This document shows positions 1 to 10,983 of a stretch of DNA of 64,000 nucleotides, piece by piece. Under the pieces are notes generated by a model. It was not told where the DNA came from. It was given only the letters and a program-made list of their open reading frames with translations, and made no database searches. Origin of the DNA: Nitzschia sp. DOCU1 (taxonomy: Eukaryota > Bacillariophyta > Bacillariophyceae > Bacillariales > Bacillariaceae); the NCBI GenBank assembly GCA_951394045.1, contig OX595992.1, forward strand, positions 310,001 through 374,000, given 5' to 3'. The first letter of the stretch is position 1. The number at the start of each line of letters is the position of its first letter. The position numbers and the translations under genes were made by a program.

Positions 1-367
1 CTACATCTCTCGCTCTCGCACTATCTAAGGTACAGTAGTACCTGGTATCCGCCAAATTCTCTCTATCACTTGCTAGCTACTATTAAATTCTCTCTCTATT
101 AGCTAGCTAGTATTAAAGCAGCTATCCGGATAGAAGCTAGTGGAGTAGAGAGTTTTTAGTCCTTGATGCGATGCTACCCAGCGTATGCAGTTTACCCACT
201 TGGGGTACTAGACAACAATGCCTTTGCTAGTCATAATTAGTGAATGTCTCTAGCAGCTACAGTACAGTATTCTTCTAAAGAACCGAGCAAGAAATATAAG
301 TACTTGGACTATTCCGTATGATAGTAGTTTGTAGTTCTTCCATGTATTAAAATCCCCCGCCATTTTC

Positions 368-2927
368 TTACGAACTGCGAATGGTAAAGTCTTCCAATCC
401 CAGCGATTCTAATTCCAATCCTTTTTCATTCGCCAAGTGCAAGACACAAATAAAGTAAAATGATAGAGTCACATCGGCTTGGCTTTGAGTCGTTTGCATT
501 TCGCGTACAGTATCTTGAAAGGACAACAATGGTGGAGGAGCGTCTTGGTCGGCTTCCGTAGTGGTAGGAGAGATCGTGGAAGGCTCTGGATCCAAACTCT
601 TCTCGTCGTCTTCGTCCATGAGCTCCCCCTTTTCTTCATCAGCAGCCAACGACTGTCGACGCGCCTTCAAGGTGCGCTCAAGTTCGTCCCAAAGATCCTT
701 CTTGAGACGCTTGACATCGACCTTCTTCGCAACCGTAGCATATCCGACGCTGACCTTTTCCACCTTGCGAACTCCCTCCAACTCTGGTACCACAAAGTCG
801 CCAACATCGTCACCGTCATCGTCGCCTCCAAAGGCAAATCCAAAACCATCATCATTATCATCCCCATACGACTGGTCATCGCCGCCACCGTTGCCCCAGG
901 TTTCGACGCCTCCAAAGCCGACTTGACGTGTCGGGGCAGCAGCGGGCTGAAAGGCCAAAACGTTCGTGTTGGGACGCAAAAAGAGGGATGTAAAGTTCTC
1001 CACTTGGATACCAGCGTCCATGGGCAGGAGATTCTCGTTCTTGGCGGCCTTGGCAATGGCCGCCTTGGTCATTTGCAATGGTTCGCTGCCTTTTTTGCCC
1101 TTGGGTGGCTTCTTGAGCAATTCTTTGATATCTGGGGTGGGCTTGGACGTGTCTACCGCTAAAAGTAGTTGAGCAATCGCATTGTTTCCCGCCTTGGCAG
1201 TAGTACGACCTTTGCGCTTTTTGGTAGAAGGAGCCGCATCGGCCTTGTTGTCCGAAAGCACCGCCTTTGGTTTGCGTTTGGGCTGCATCTTTTTCCAATG
1301 CGCCGCTCCGGCCCATTGATTATTGCCCTGAATGGTCTCGAGTGCCTTCTTGTTGAAATATTCATAGTTGGATTGCGATCCCGAAATCTCACCTGCTGCA
1401 ATGGCATCCAGCAGAACCGTTGCCTGAGACGGAGGCCGGGACGCCTCAAACGTAGTTTGAAAGCTGTCTGACGAGTAACGATGATCTCCATCGTGGACGA
1501 AGCTGACCGGAAAGGCATTGTCGTTGAAATCGTCGTCATCGTCATCATCTCCGCCGCCAAAGTCAACCGGGGCAAAGCCACCTCCATCATCATCGTCGGC
1601 ACTGCTATCATCAGCTTGTTCCGCCATGAGCGATCGTCCCAAGTCGGCTTGAGATGCTCGACTACGTTCAATCGCCTCGACATGAATGGAACGCTCGGCT
1701 TCCGCTTCTTCTTCCTTAGGAGCCGCATATCGGTTCGACTGCCACGATAGAAGAAAGAAGTGTAAACAAGAATGAGACCACGCTCGGCATTGTGCAAACT
1801 ATCGTTCCATTATTCAAACTCTTACCGGCTTGACCTTTTCCACAAATCCCTCTTCGTTTAACTGGGCAAACTCGGCCCGCAACGGAGCCAGTTGTGGAAC
1901 GAGAGGCAACTGATGGACAGCTTGTCCGTTCAAGGAAGCTTCCAAACGGGCCACCAACGATGACACATCAATCATGGTGTTGCTTGGTTCTTCTGTTTCT
2001 ACCCCCGTCTTGGCTTCATCTTCTTCAGTATCATTATCCAAGGTGGAATCAAAGACAATGTTACATCCCGTCTCGCTGACGCCCAAGTTAGCCAAGAGCA
2101 ACCCCTTGGCACCACCTTCATCAAAGGTCTTTGACATTTTGTGGAACAGAGGATCGATATCAAAGGCTGCATCCAACTTATGGATGTTGATATTGGCTGT
2201 GTGATTTAAGAATAACAAGGGATGAGTGAGCGCTCTTTGCACCAAAGTCAATGAAGGTAGTGCTCAGAGCTTAGCAGTCGTACTCACCCAGATTGGTTTC
2301 TAGAGTCTCGGCGTTGTTGTTTCTAGCAGCAGCACGGCGTTCTCCAGCAGCCGTACCACGTTCACTGGATCCTCGGGCGCCCGCCTCTTCGCCGTCATTA
2401 TCGTCCTTATTCGACTTTTTGTTCGTTTCAGTACGATTCAAGTTCGCCAGCACTTTGTAGGACGTCAAGTGCACATCATCGACACGATACGAATAAATCT
2501 TGACCGAAGCATCCAAGGTGCAACTTGCTTTGGTAAAGTTGACGCCCGTGACGGGTCCCAGCGTGTCTTCCATAGCCGCACTGCCAGCGGAGGGCATGAG
2601 AAAGCGGTCCATGTGATCAATCAGATTCAAATTCCACGAGTTGCTCGCATTGATACGATTTTCCGCATTCATTCGAATCGCATTTTGATACACTTCTCCC
2701 AAGTTTTCCGAGGGTGGGGGCAACGCATCGTCCTCCTCGTCGTCGCCATTGGGTTGCGAGAGCTTCAAAAAGCGAGCGGAACTACGGCGGCGGCGACGCG
2801 AGGATTGCTGCTTGGCGACCGAGAAACGACGCAACGGAACGCTGGCTACAGCGCCTTTTTCGTCGTCGTTGTAATCATCGTCGTCGTCCAACAGGATATT
2901 AGCGGTACGTTCCGTCAAGACATCCAT
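368..2927 (-). CDS. CAPH: Condensin complex subunit 2 (kleisin CAP-H / Barren)
   Basis: This is the kleisin subunit that bridges the SMC2-SMC4 heads of condensin in mitotic chromosome compaction. Three exons (2288..2927, 1826..2196, 368..1738) with GT-AG introns give 793 aa. Family hallmarks are visible: an N-terminal block with NLIDHMDRF and CTLDASVKIYSYRVDDVHLTSYKVL, the central WAGAAHW (compare WAGPDHW in other CAP-H proteins), and a C-terminal winged-helix end with FICVLHLANEKGLEL. Exon 3 begins SNRYAAPKEEEAEAERS, which joins exon 2 in phase 0. Long Asp/Glu-rich linkers fit the disordered middle of kleisins. The ATG of MDVLTERT was chosen; another in-frame ATG lies 14 codons upstream. Identity is firm; the exact start is less so. 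Confidence 0.93.
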
Positions 2928-2969
2928 TGTTTTAGGTAGGTTTGGATGGATCAGATCAATCAATCTCAA

Positions 2970-4458
2970 AAAGAGAGTGTTGCTGCTGCAATGGTGAACC
3001 TTTCTCTCGATGGTGCTTCACAAAAATCACGGGATGATTTGCGCGGCTAAATATTTCAAACTCGGCAGGCATGCATAGCCGTTGTTGTCGAGTTGGTGGG
3101 CCGCGCAGCGCGAAAAGGGGCAATAGAATCTGACGTGTCGTGACTGGTTCGGGAGCAAACACGGTCGAACAAGTCAATTCTAGCGGAAGCCGCGGCGGCT
3201 ATGATAGCTATCGTACTCGAGCAGCACAACGCTTTCGTTTACTACTTCCGAACAATATAAAGTCATAGAAAGTAATATTAACCACATGGGCTGCTGTGAC
3301 AGGTACGGTACTCCAAGCTATCCTTCCCCCACCATGTATGTACGTGGCAATAACACAGCACCATGATAAACGGTTGCTGATTTCCAACAGCACCCATCGT
3401 TGATGATCTCGTCGTCGTTGTTGCCCCGCCGCCCCTGCAAATCTGAAAAACGAGCATTGCCTTGAGCACGGAAGAACGACACAACCAGATATCCCATGCC
3501 TGAGCCCCAATATTATCTGGGACAAACGGCTGCTCCTAGTAGAAAAATCAAGTAGGCTTTTCGCTCCTGACTTGGCCTTTATCTCGATGCTTGTTAACAC
3601 AACAAGACCATTTTAATGGCAAATCGGATCAGGCTGGTGGTGAGGCGGAGCGGGGGAATGATGCTGCCGCCCGCCCTGTGACTACTAAATGATGCACCAT
3701 CATTGTTAGTGGTTTGCTACCATGAGTAAGGCAATCCGAGTATCGACATATCGACATGTTTGGCCAAAGCCGACTGCGTGACACCAGCTAAGTGACAGGT
3801 CGTCACGACGATGGGCGCCAAACGCAACAACATCATGTGGTCCATTTTTTGGTGGAGTGGATGCAAAAGCTATACCTTGTCTAAAGAGATAGGGTCGGCG
3901 GGCTGTTGTCGATCGTTGGCTGTCCGTTGCGGAATGACATCAACTATTCTTGCTTATCATTATGCCTCAAAGCTCATTCCACGTCATAATGACACCATCT
4001 GGTAAGCCCTTTTTTAACTCTTGTATGGTGAAATGTCGCCGTTGGACAACTTCGCTCACCATTCAACGTATGTATAAGGCGACAATACTAGAAAAATAGC
4101 GTAGGCTCCGCGCCTAATTGTCGCGCCCTCGCTCGCCGTTCTGCAACAAAACTACCGATAAGACAAATTCAACGGCCTGTTCCGATCGCTACTTAGATGC
4201 GAAACTTCCTAATTACCATATTCATTTACAGAGCATTGCAGCTAGAAATCTCAACATCTGCATCGCCCGAAGTGCGAAACTCCAGTCCCCACAAAACACT
4301 CTGGGGCGAAAAGCGCGGGACGAGAGGTCGAAAGTGGACTGCACCACTTACCCCCAAGATCTGCATCCAATCTCACGAAAAGAGCAGTGGCACTATCTCG
4401 GGCAATGCAAACCTGGAATGCCCACTGCGTCATTGAACATTAGATCCATCTTGTGGCA
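2970..4458. other. Intergenic, no supported gene
   Basis: Only short overlapping ORFs on both strands, without recognisable motifs. It should hold the CAP-H promoter (right of 2927) and the 5' region of the gene starting at 4459. An open stretch upstream of 4459 on the + strand lies in another frame and looks like leader sequence. Confidence 0.5.
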
Positions 4459-6284
4459 ATGGCGGTTGATTCAATGACAAATTTAGAACATGTAGAAGTG
4501 GTCGCTACTGTGGCTGACGATGGAACCATACGGACGCGGTCCTTATTAATGCCAGATTCTTATTCAGTAGCTACTTCGAGCCTAGTCGACAGGCCTGACG
4601 GCCCATTGAGTTTCAAGCAAGAGGCTCCTCTTCAACCATGCCTGGTGCCTGCTAGTAGCATGTCGGATTCAGAGGAATCGTCATTGTGTGGGTCCAATGA
4701 TGAGAAACCTGGCAACAATGCGCTAGTTCTATCAAAGTGTTCCACGTGCCCAACAGAAGCCGCATTGGCTGGAAACGAGATAACAAAATCGGAGGAAGGG
4801 GCCGTGGAAATGTACGATTGTCTTTCGGATCAGCTTACGAACTTCTTTTGTCCAGTGGAGCAACCAGCAAACTTCTGCGTGGAAAAGTCCGCGCCGTCAA
4901 CTCCTCCTCGAGCATCTAGCGAGAACCAACTTACAGTTAACTGCGCAGATGCCGGCTGTTCAGAGTATCAGTTCCGAGACTTTTTCGGACCACAAGACGG
5001 GGTAGACGTCCTTAGCTCGCTGCAGTTTTGGATGAACCCCGGCAAGAAAGAGGGATTGAAAGGTGGCACGAGACAAAAGCCACAAAATCGGTCCTCTTGC
5101 ACTCGACGGCGCCGATCACAACGCGTTCAAAAGGTTTGGAACTCGTGGCACGCAGTAGCAAGCATCCCACTTGCGCGAGCAAGGAGTTATCCGAGCGAAC
5201 CCCGATCACCTGCAATGTCCATGTCGGAAGATGATGATGTTTGCTATGATAGTGACCCGGGACAGGAGTATCCACAGAGGATACAGCGAGGGGAAGTGCT
5301 GGAGAATCCTCCCCCCAAGCCACACGAGGGCTTTCGGACACGCAGACCACCGCCCATCAACACAACACCCGAATTTGAAAACTGCTATGTGGGAGTCGCT
5401 AAGGTGCCCAGTGCACCACGAAATGACTCAACAACTCCCAACAAATTCAACTTTTATCCCCGCCGACGTGATACTTTTGTCGGCACTCATCAAAAGAACC
5501 GAAGACGTTTCTTCGACGCGCCTATTGCACCGACAGAGTTTGATTTGATGAGTCCGGAAGGGGAACACGTGCTTCGAACATTTATCCAGGTAAGATCGCA
5601 GATGGCATGGGGGCAACTCAGTCGTGACGCATTGCGAATAGGTTCTGACATTTTGACGCATGATTGATTCATCAGGAGGCTACCAATACCAAGATTCCAC
5701 TGGTGTGGCATCGCAGAACCAAGGGCGAGGATACTATCCAACGCAAAGCTCCTATCTCGGTAAACTGTGCCTTTGAGGTCGGCGCCCATTTGGATAACTT
5801 GGTGGTACAACCCAAGTTCACTTGGAGTCCGACCTATGAACCTCACCTGCCACAGCGCAGAATCCAGCTATCTGGAGCAGAGCCTGATTCGATAGAACTT
5901 TTGAGCATTATTCGGGTTGTGAAACCCACGCATCTCAATCGGAACTTGTACCCCTATGCTAGATTGGATCGTACTTGCTGCATCACAACGAACGATGAAG
6001 AGTTTCCGTATTTGGTCTTTGAGGCCCCCAGTACTCGCGAGCGCGATTGGCTAGTCAATGCTATGAAGATGATCGTGGCTCGGTTGGCTTCGATCATTAT
6101 TGTCCGGGACGAAGCCATGCTGTTGGAGTTCTTTACGCCGTATGCGGCGCTGATGCATTTGGAACCCCCGCCCAAGAGCAGCAGCAAAACTCAATCGACA
6201 CAAAAGGACGACGACGAAACAGCCGCACCCGTTCTTGATCCCAATGGAGAGCTTCAGCTCGTGTCATATGGGGGAGGTAAATAG
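4459..6284 (+). CDS. Unknown protein, disordered N-half and folded PH-like C-half
   Basis: Two exons (4459..5589, 5676..6284) joined in phase 0 across a GTAAG...CAG intron encode about 579 aa. I do not recognise the family. The first 330 or so residues are Ser/Pro-rich and low-complexity. The second exon is well ordered, with alternating beta-like segments (KAPISVNCAFEVGAHLDNLVV, IELLSIIRVVKP, YPYARLDRTCCITT) followed by a helix (STRERDWLVNAMKMIVARLASI). That pattern resembles a pleckstrin-homology-like fold, which is only a visual inference. A GTG six bases upstream is in frame, but the ATG is preferred. Presence of the intron supports a real gene. Confidence 0.7.
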
Positions 6285-6526
6285 ACAGAAATAGATGACA
6301 AGTTGCTGATACCACGACCGGGCTGTATGAAGCCAGCATGTTCTAAAGAATTTGTAAGAGGGTCAAGATAACGCATATAGGATATTTTCTACTCTGACAG
6401 CTTCTACTTGCAAACTAGCTAGAGAAATTTCCGCTAATGAAACTTCCACAGTGTCGATCATTGCCGGCGACGACAGAGTCCAACTCCTTACCACAATTAA
6501 ACTTGAATACAGCTAACAACACAATC

Positions 6527-7093
6527 TTACTTTTGTTGTTGTTGCAACAAAAATGCCGCAGGCGCTTGTTGCAACGCAGAAGCAGGTCGCACGATGGCTT
6601 GCATATGTTGTTTCTGCACTTCTTCTTTCCACTGACGCTCCTGGCGATACTCTTGGAGTGGCATGACATTGAGGCCATCCTCGCGCGTGATGGTGTATCC
6701 AAAGCCACAGAAGTTCAACAAAATCAGGCAGGAAATGCCGACATAGCAGAACACACACGTGTAATCCCAGAACTTGTTGTTGATGTCCTTGGCTTGTTTC
6801 CAAAAAGCCGCGCGCTTTAACTCTTCTGCAGATTTGGTTTGCAAAACAGGAACATCGCTAGTGTCGATCTCGTCCTCGAAGAAATCTTCTTCACGCCCAT
6901 GATTCGATACCCCCAGTGCAGTAGTGGAAAGGAACTTTTGACTCTTCTTGGCCCGTGTCAATGCTGCGGACTGGGGTGTCAACGACTGAAAGGCCGTGGC
7001 ACCCGGGCATTCAATGACAAAAGTCAAGGCAAAGAGCGCCACTACCAGTGCAAAAACTCGAGTGAGCTTGAGAGCAGGATTCATTGAAAACAT
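6527..7093 (-). CDS. Small plastid-targeted membrane protein, unknown
   Basis: 188 aa, single exon. The N-terminus has a hydrophobic signal (residues about 8-30, VFALVVALFALTFVIE) ending in GATAFQSL, an ASAF-like motif with Phe after the cleavage site, as expected for import into a diatom complex plastid. A single transmembrane helix follows (about residues 115-140, FWDYTCVFCYVGISCLILLNF), then a basic and Gln-rich tail with QQAPAAFLLQQQQK. Either of two ATGs (7093 or 7084) could be used. No family recognised. Single-helix proteins of this size are often photosystem or thylakoid accessory proteins, but nothing here proves that. Confidence 0.72.
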   Translation of the reverse strand: MFSMNPALKLTRVFALVVALFALTFVIECPGATAFQSLTPQSAALTRAKKSQKFLSTTALGVSNHGREEDFFEDEIDTSDVPVLQTKSAEELKRAAFWKQAKDINNKFWDYTCVFCYVGISCLILLNFCGFGYTITREDGLNVMPLQEYRQERQWKEEVQKQHMQAIVRPASALQQAPAAFLLQQQQK

Positions 7094-8783
7094 AGATACT
7101 GTGTAAGGGATAGATGCAATCGATGTTTTTCTTTTATGCTTGCAATGGAAAGGACGTAAAGGTGAGTCTTTGCATGAAAACGAAGAAACGATTCAAGTTT
7201 GGATCTGGCTCGCTTGGCATTTTCTGCAGATCGGAAGATCAGAAGGTGAAGGCGCGTTCGGGCGTGTCAACTCGATGCGTCATCTACGTAGACCTGCGTA
7301 GATGATCTACCACATCAAAAAAGAACTTCGTTCTTCGCTTCATTGAGTCATGGTTGAACTTTAGTTCACGAGTGAGGGAAGAAGGGGATGAAATCTGTTT
7401 CCGAAAATATAGAAGGGAAAATAATCCCCTTCATTTCACCTACAGAACCCGGGCTCTGGATGAAACACTACGATGCGTTGAGGTAGCTCTACTGTAGCAG
7501 GGCAGCTTCGACGATTATTGAGTGCAATTGGTCGTTCAGCATGACGATCATACTATTACCAGTCCTCATCATGTACGTGTGCTGTTGCTGGTATACGCGA
7601 GGACGTTCTTTGCTGATGGCACTGCTTACCTAGTAGTGCTGGTAGCACCACCGGTAACAGCGCCGGGGTAGAACACTCCTGTTGTCAAGTACAAGAATGC
7701 CAAAATACGAACAACAAAAAGAACAAACGGTAGATTGATTTTCATGGTTTAGTTACGGTAGAGTGGTATGATAACCGCCCACCATGGGGAGTTTCCTTTC
7801 TTCTTCCGTCGATAGTAGTATTAGTGACTGGCGGAGCGCGCAGCGCCAATCTACATACAAGAAGGTACTATTGCTATAGTATGAGTAATAGAGAGTGTTG
7901 TATGATACGATAGCTAGTTTCAGGCGAACCCGAATGACTGCTTCTAGTGACGACGACCAAACCATGAAGTAGCGTTTTGCCGCGCTTCCATGCTACCGGT
8001 AGTACTGGACGCCACCGTTGTGCCGCCGAAACAAGAATAGAGGTAAAAGCCCGTTGACGCAGCACATCGATGAGCGGCGGTGGATCTGTGAAATAGCAGA
8101 TGTGGTCGTATGCCAGCCAAGCTAACAAACAACAAAAGCATGGCAAGCAAAGCCAATTTCGGTGGTCGTAAAGCGATGGATGGAGTTTGCTGGGCTGACC
8201 GCAACACTTTCTCCGACCACGATGGCCTGCTTGATATTGTGCTTTTGATGGTCCCGTACCAGGTACCTGGTACGTAACGAGAGAAGCAAGCTACTGTATT
8301 GTTTCGCGAATGAGAAATGGAATAGTTCGGATTTCACGACAAAACGACGTGTTTGCTTGCCACGCACGAGACCGAAGGGTAGGAATACTCCTGTAAAGCG
8401 TGAAATGTGCCTTCCCGGCCCAGGATGGATTTTCCCATTTACGCCGCTTTAAATAAGCCGAAGCGGTCCAGTCATCGTTTCGCGAACGCAGAGAATACCT
8501 GGTTCTACTACAACCTACCCCACAATGGGGAGAGTTCTGCCCTACCCAGGCCTAATTGACATTTTCAGGACCAAAAAATCACATAGGGAGACGACGCGAG
8601 TAGAACCACATCACTATTTTAACCCAAAATCGCCCCTGCAAACGTAAGGACGGATTCTCCACCGCGTGGGAACAACCGACGTATGCGCTTCTCGCTCCGC
8701 AAATTGATGTTACGGAAGGCTTTATCGTTTTCCCACAATTTTGTTCCTAAACATCAAGGAGACTGCAACTCCTTTAGACGACT
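7094..8783. other. Long intergenic region with short palindromes
   Basis: No convincing gene; the several overlapping minus-strand ORFs between 7750 and 8370 lack motifs. It contains a 9-bp inverted repeat (7280-7288 and 7297-7305) and a perfect 20-bp palindrome at 8255-8274, and a related TACCTGGT site at 8496. Confidence 0.5.
8255..8274. repeat. Perfect 20-bp palindrome
   Basis: CGTACCAGGTACCTGGTACG reads the same on both strands. It is two inverted copies of the TACCAGGTA motif that recurs in other intergenic regions of the window. Confidence 0.9.
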
Positions 8784-9560
8784 ATGAAACACCATTTTTA
8801 CCCATCAGTTCAGACCAATCTTGCAGGCATGCATGAAATGACAATGACAAAGCGGAAGCGTCCCATTGCAGCGACGGGGCTATCATTCTCCTACATCTCG
8901 AAGCATGCTCTGAAATCTCATTCACTTCCAGTCATGGAGATGCGGAAGTCGAAGAGCACCACTGTCATCGGCGGCAACATGAAGAATGCTGGTTGGACAA
9001 ACACCCCCAATCCACAAAGCTGCTTGGAGGAAATCTTGCAGTCTAAGGGTGGAAAGCTCTACAAAGTTCATTCCTTTGACTCCCTCCCCAACTTCTTTCA
9101 GGACCTCAAGCAGGAAGAGGTAGATGCTTACGGTTTCGATGTGATCCGCGCCGTGCGAGAATCAGATATTGATACTCTGCGGAAGTACCACAAGGAAGGA
9201 CGGCCTCTCAAGTGCAGCAATCGCTTTGGAGAAAGTCTGTTGCACCTAGCCTGCCGTAAGGCCTTGGTAGAGGTGGTGGATTTCCTTGTTAACGAAGTGG
9301 AGGTCCCACTTTGCGTCAAGGATGACATGGGGCGAACTCCCTTGGCGGATGCCTTCTGGACCACTGAACCCAACATGGAGTTGGTAGACATCATCATTCG
9401 AAAGTGCCCCGATCTCCTGTTTATCAGCGATAAGCGAGGTCATACCCCCCTTGCCTATGCGCGACAACAACACTGGGACAAGTGGAACGAGTACCTGAAG
9501 AGCCGATCTGACCTGGTTCTTCCCAAGATCCTGAACCAAGAACTGGATTGCCATGCATAA
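8784..9560 (+). CDS. Ankyrin-repeat-like protein (copy A)
   Basis: 258 aa, single exon, ATG start. After a basic N-terminal extension (KRKRPIAATG), the C-terminal two thirds carry ankyrin-type units: GESLLHLACRKALVEVVDFLVNE, MGRTPLADAFW, and RGHTPLAYARQQHWDKW. The organisation FDVIRAVRESDIDTLRKYHKEG...LKCSNRFGESLLHLACR is shared with the gene at 13049-13867, so the two are paralogues in opposite orientation. Ankyrin folds mediate protein-protein contacts; the basic N-terminus could be a nuclear signal. Specific function unknown. Confidence 0.85.
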   Translation: MKHHFYPSVQTNLAGMHEMTMTKRKRPIAATGLSFSYISKHALKSHSLPVMEMRKSKSTTVIGGNMKNAGWTNTPNPQSCLEEILQSKGGKLYKVHSFDSLPNFFQDLKQEEVDAYGFDVIRAVRESDIDTLRKYHKEGRPLKCSNRFGESLLHLACRKALVEVVDFLVNEVEVPLCVKDDMGRTPLADAFWTTEPNMELVDIIIRKCPDLLFISDKRGHTPLAYARQQHWDKWNEYLKSRSDLVLPKILNQELDCHA

Positions 9561-10087
9561 CAACTTTGCTACCACTAGCCACCGTACCGACTATACCCAA
9601 AACCGCTATCATTTAACATCTAAATCATACAAAGTCGCTTCGATAGCAACAAACGTACCATTATTTGTCAAAGTGCATCAGGAGAATCCCAACCGTATCG
9701 ACATGTATTCCTTTGTTCCTGCTTGAACGAAAGGTACTCCAAGTAGTCCCTCCGATTGACTTCTCCTATTTCCCCGTTTCCTGGCGTGGTGCATGTTCTC
9801 AAGGAAGCACCTTGGTTCTCCATCGGCATTTTCGACCCTTACTGGCAAATTTCGCGACTCACCCCAAGTCCATGTGCAATGGTGTATATTATCATCGATA
9901 TCTAGTAGCTAGTACGAGCTTCATGTCAGCAATGACGATAGCTATTAGCAGTAGTGGTAGTAGTAGTAGTAATCATTATTGGATGATGAACAAATGAAGT
10001 TGATGGACTATGACGTTGCTCTACTGTTTAGTATTGAACGTTGTTACGGCATACAACAAAGGGTATTGCAGTGGTCGTTCAGTTAAG
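9561..10087. other. Intergenic, short GTA microsatellite
   Basis: No gene seen. A run of GTA/GTG triplets lies at about 9953-9970. The region is the 3' flank of the ankyrin gene and of the minus-strand ORF on its right. Confidence 0.5.
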
Positions 10088-10381
10088 TCACTTCTTGCGC
10101 ACTAATCGGGCGCTGGGATAAATAGGTCTTTCAAAATGTGGAGCCTCTAGTACATACGGCCTCTCGGGAGACTCTGTCATCCAAAACTTCATCGGCAATG
10201 GCACTCTTGTGCGAGACGCCGGCTCGAACCTCTTTACTATGCGGTAGTGGATTGATCGAAACTCCCGTGGTACCTTTTTCCCCGCGACCACATTCCATTT
10301 ATCGTCTACAGGAATGAATGGTGTCGCCAAACTTCCTTCTTAGTCTCGGCGAAGAATGCCGCCGCCTGCCCGTATCGCCAT
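10088..10381 (-). other. Possible small gene interrupted by an in-frame TAA
   Basis: An open frame from 10339 to 10088 encodes about 83 residues, basic and proline-rich (WNVVAGKKVPREFRSIHYR, RVPLPMKFWMTESPERPY), with no recognised family. It has no early ATG. An in-frame ATG at 10381 (MAIRAGGGILRR, resembling a mitochondrial presequence) lies 13 codons upstream of a TAA at 10342-10340, which separates it from the rest. It begins 22 bp after the stop of the RPA12 gene. It may be a sequencing error, a missed exon, a pseudogene, or spurious. Confidence 0.3.
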
Positions 10382-10402
10382 CTCCTCCGCCTGCTGCTCT
10401 TT

Positions 10403-10756
10403 TTAGTTGTTGACACTCCAGTTGTGTTTGCACTTGGGACATTCATAAAAGACAGTTTGTCCTTCATCGACCGATCTCAATTGAACAGTATAATAGCCAA
10501 CTTCCCCATGTCCACACTTGACGCAAGGCTCTTCAATAGTCGCACGGACTGGTGCCGACGATTTTCGTAGAGCTGCTTGTTCCTCGTCACTCTTGGCCCA
10601 CAAGGGGGCAGGACGATCTGACGAATATGTAGTCGACTCGGGTAATTTGGGCAGTTCCGACAAATTGGAACGATATGGACAAACATTGCACTCAATGGTT
10701 CCCGAATTGTCGACCGTCAGTGTTGCACGACAAGAAGGACAAAAGGGCCACACCAT
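10403..10756 (-). CDS. RPA12: DNA-directed RNA polymerase I subunit RPA12 (A12.2)
   Basis: 117 aa, single exon. An N-terminal zinc ribbon (FCPSC...CNVCPYR) and a C-terminal TFIIS-type ribbon (CVKCGH...RSVDEGQTVFYECPKC) fit the Pol I small subunit, which supports RNA cleavage by Pol I at rDNA. The acidic hairpin DE in RSVDEGQT is conserved, as expected for the cleavage-stimulating tip. GQTVFY favours RPA12 over the Pol III subunit RPC11 or the longer RPB9. Length is normal for the family. It lies head-to-head with the kinase gene to its right, so the roughly 230-450 bp between them likely holds both promoters. Confidence 0.93.
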   Translation of the reverse strand: MVWPFCPSCRATLTVDNSGTIECNVCPYRSNLSELPKLPESTTYSSDRPAPLWAKSDEEQAALRKSSAPVRATIEEPCVKCGHGEVGYYTVQLRSVDEGQTVFYECPKCKHNWSVNN

Positions 10757-10983
10757 GATGATAATAAGGAATGAACGATGATGTCACACTGCAAAGAAGA
10801 TAGGAAACAGAATTCTTGCGTCCGAGAGGACGACGAGCAACAGAGACCTGATCAACAACAAGCTTTTATACTTTGGATGCCGAAGATCCAACAACCTCCA
10901 TTTTTTTGATTTTTGATGGCCGAAGTTTTCCCGCTAGTAGAAGAGAACGACTGGCTGGCGAAAGAGCGCGCCAAATTCCCACT

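Noticed and set aside
3208..3600. 130-codon minus-strand ORF
   Set aside because: Starts from a chance ATG, overlaps another frame, composition unlike the neighbouring genes.
7753..8367. Cluster of overlapping minus-strand ORFs
   Set aside because: Different frames all open at short lengths, no motif, no coherent splice model.
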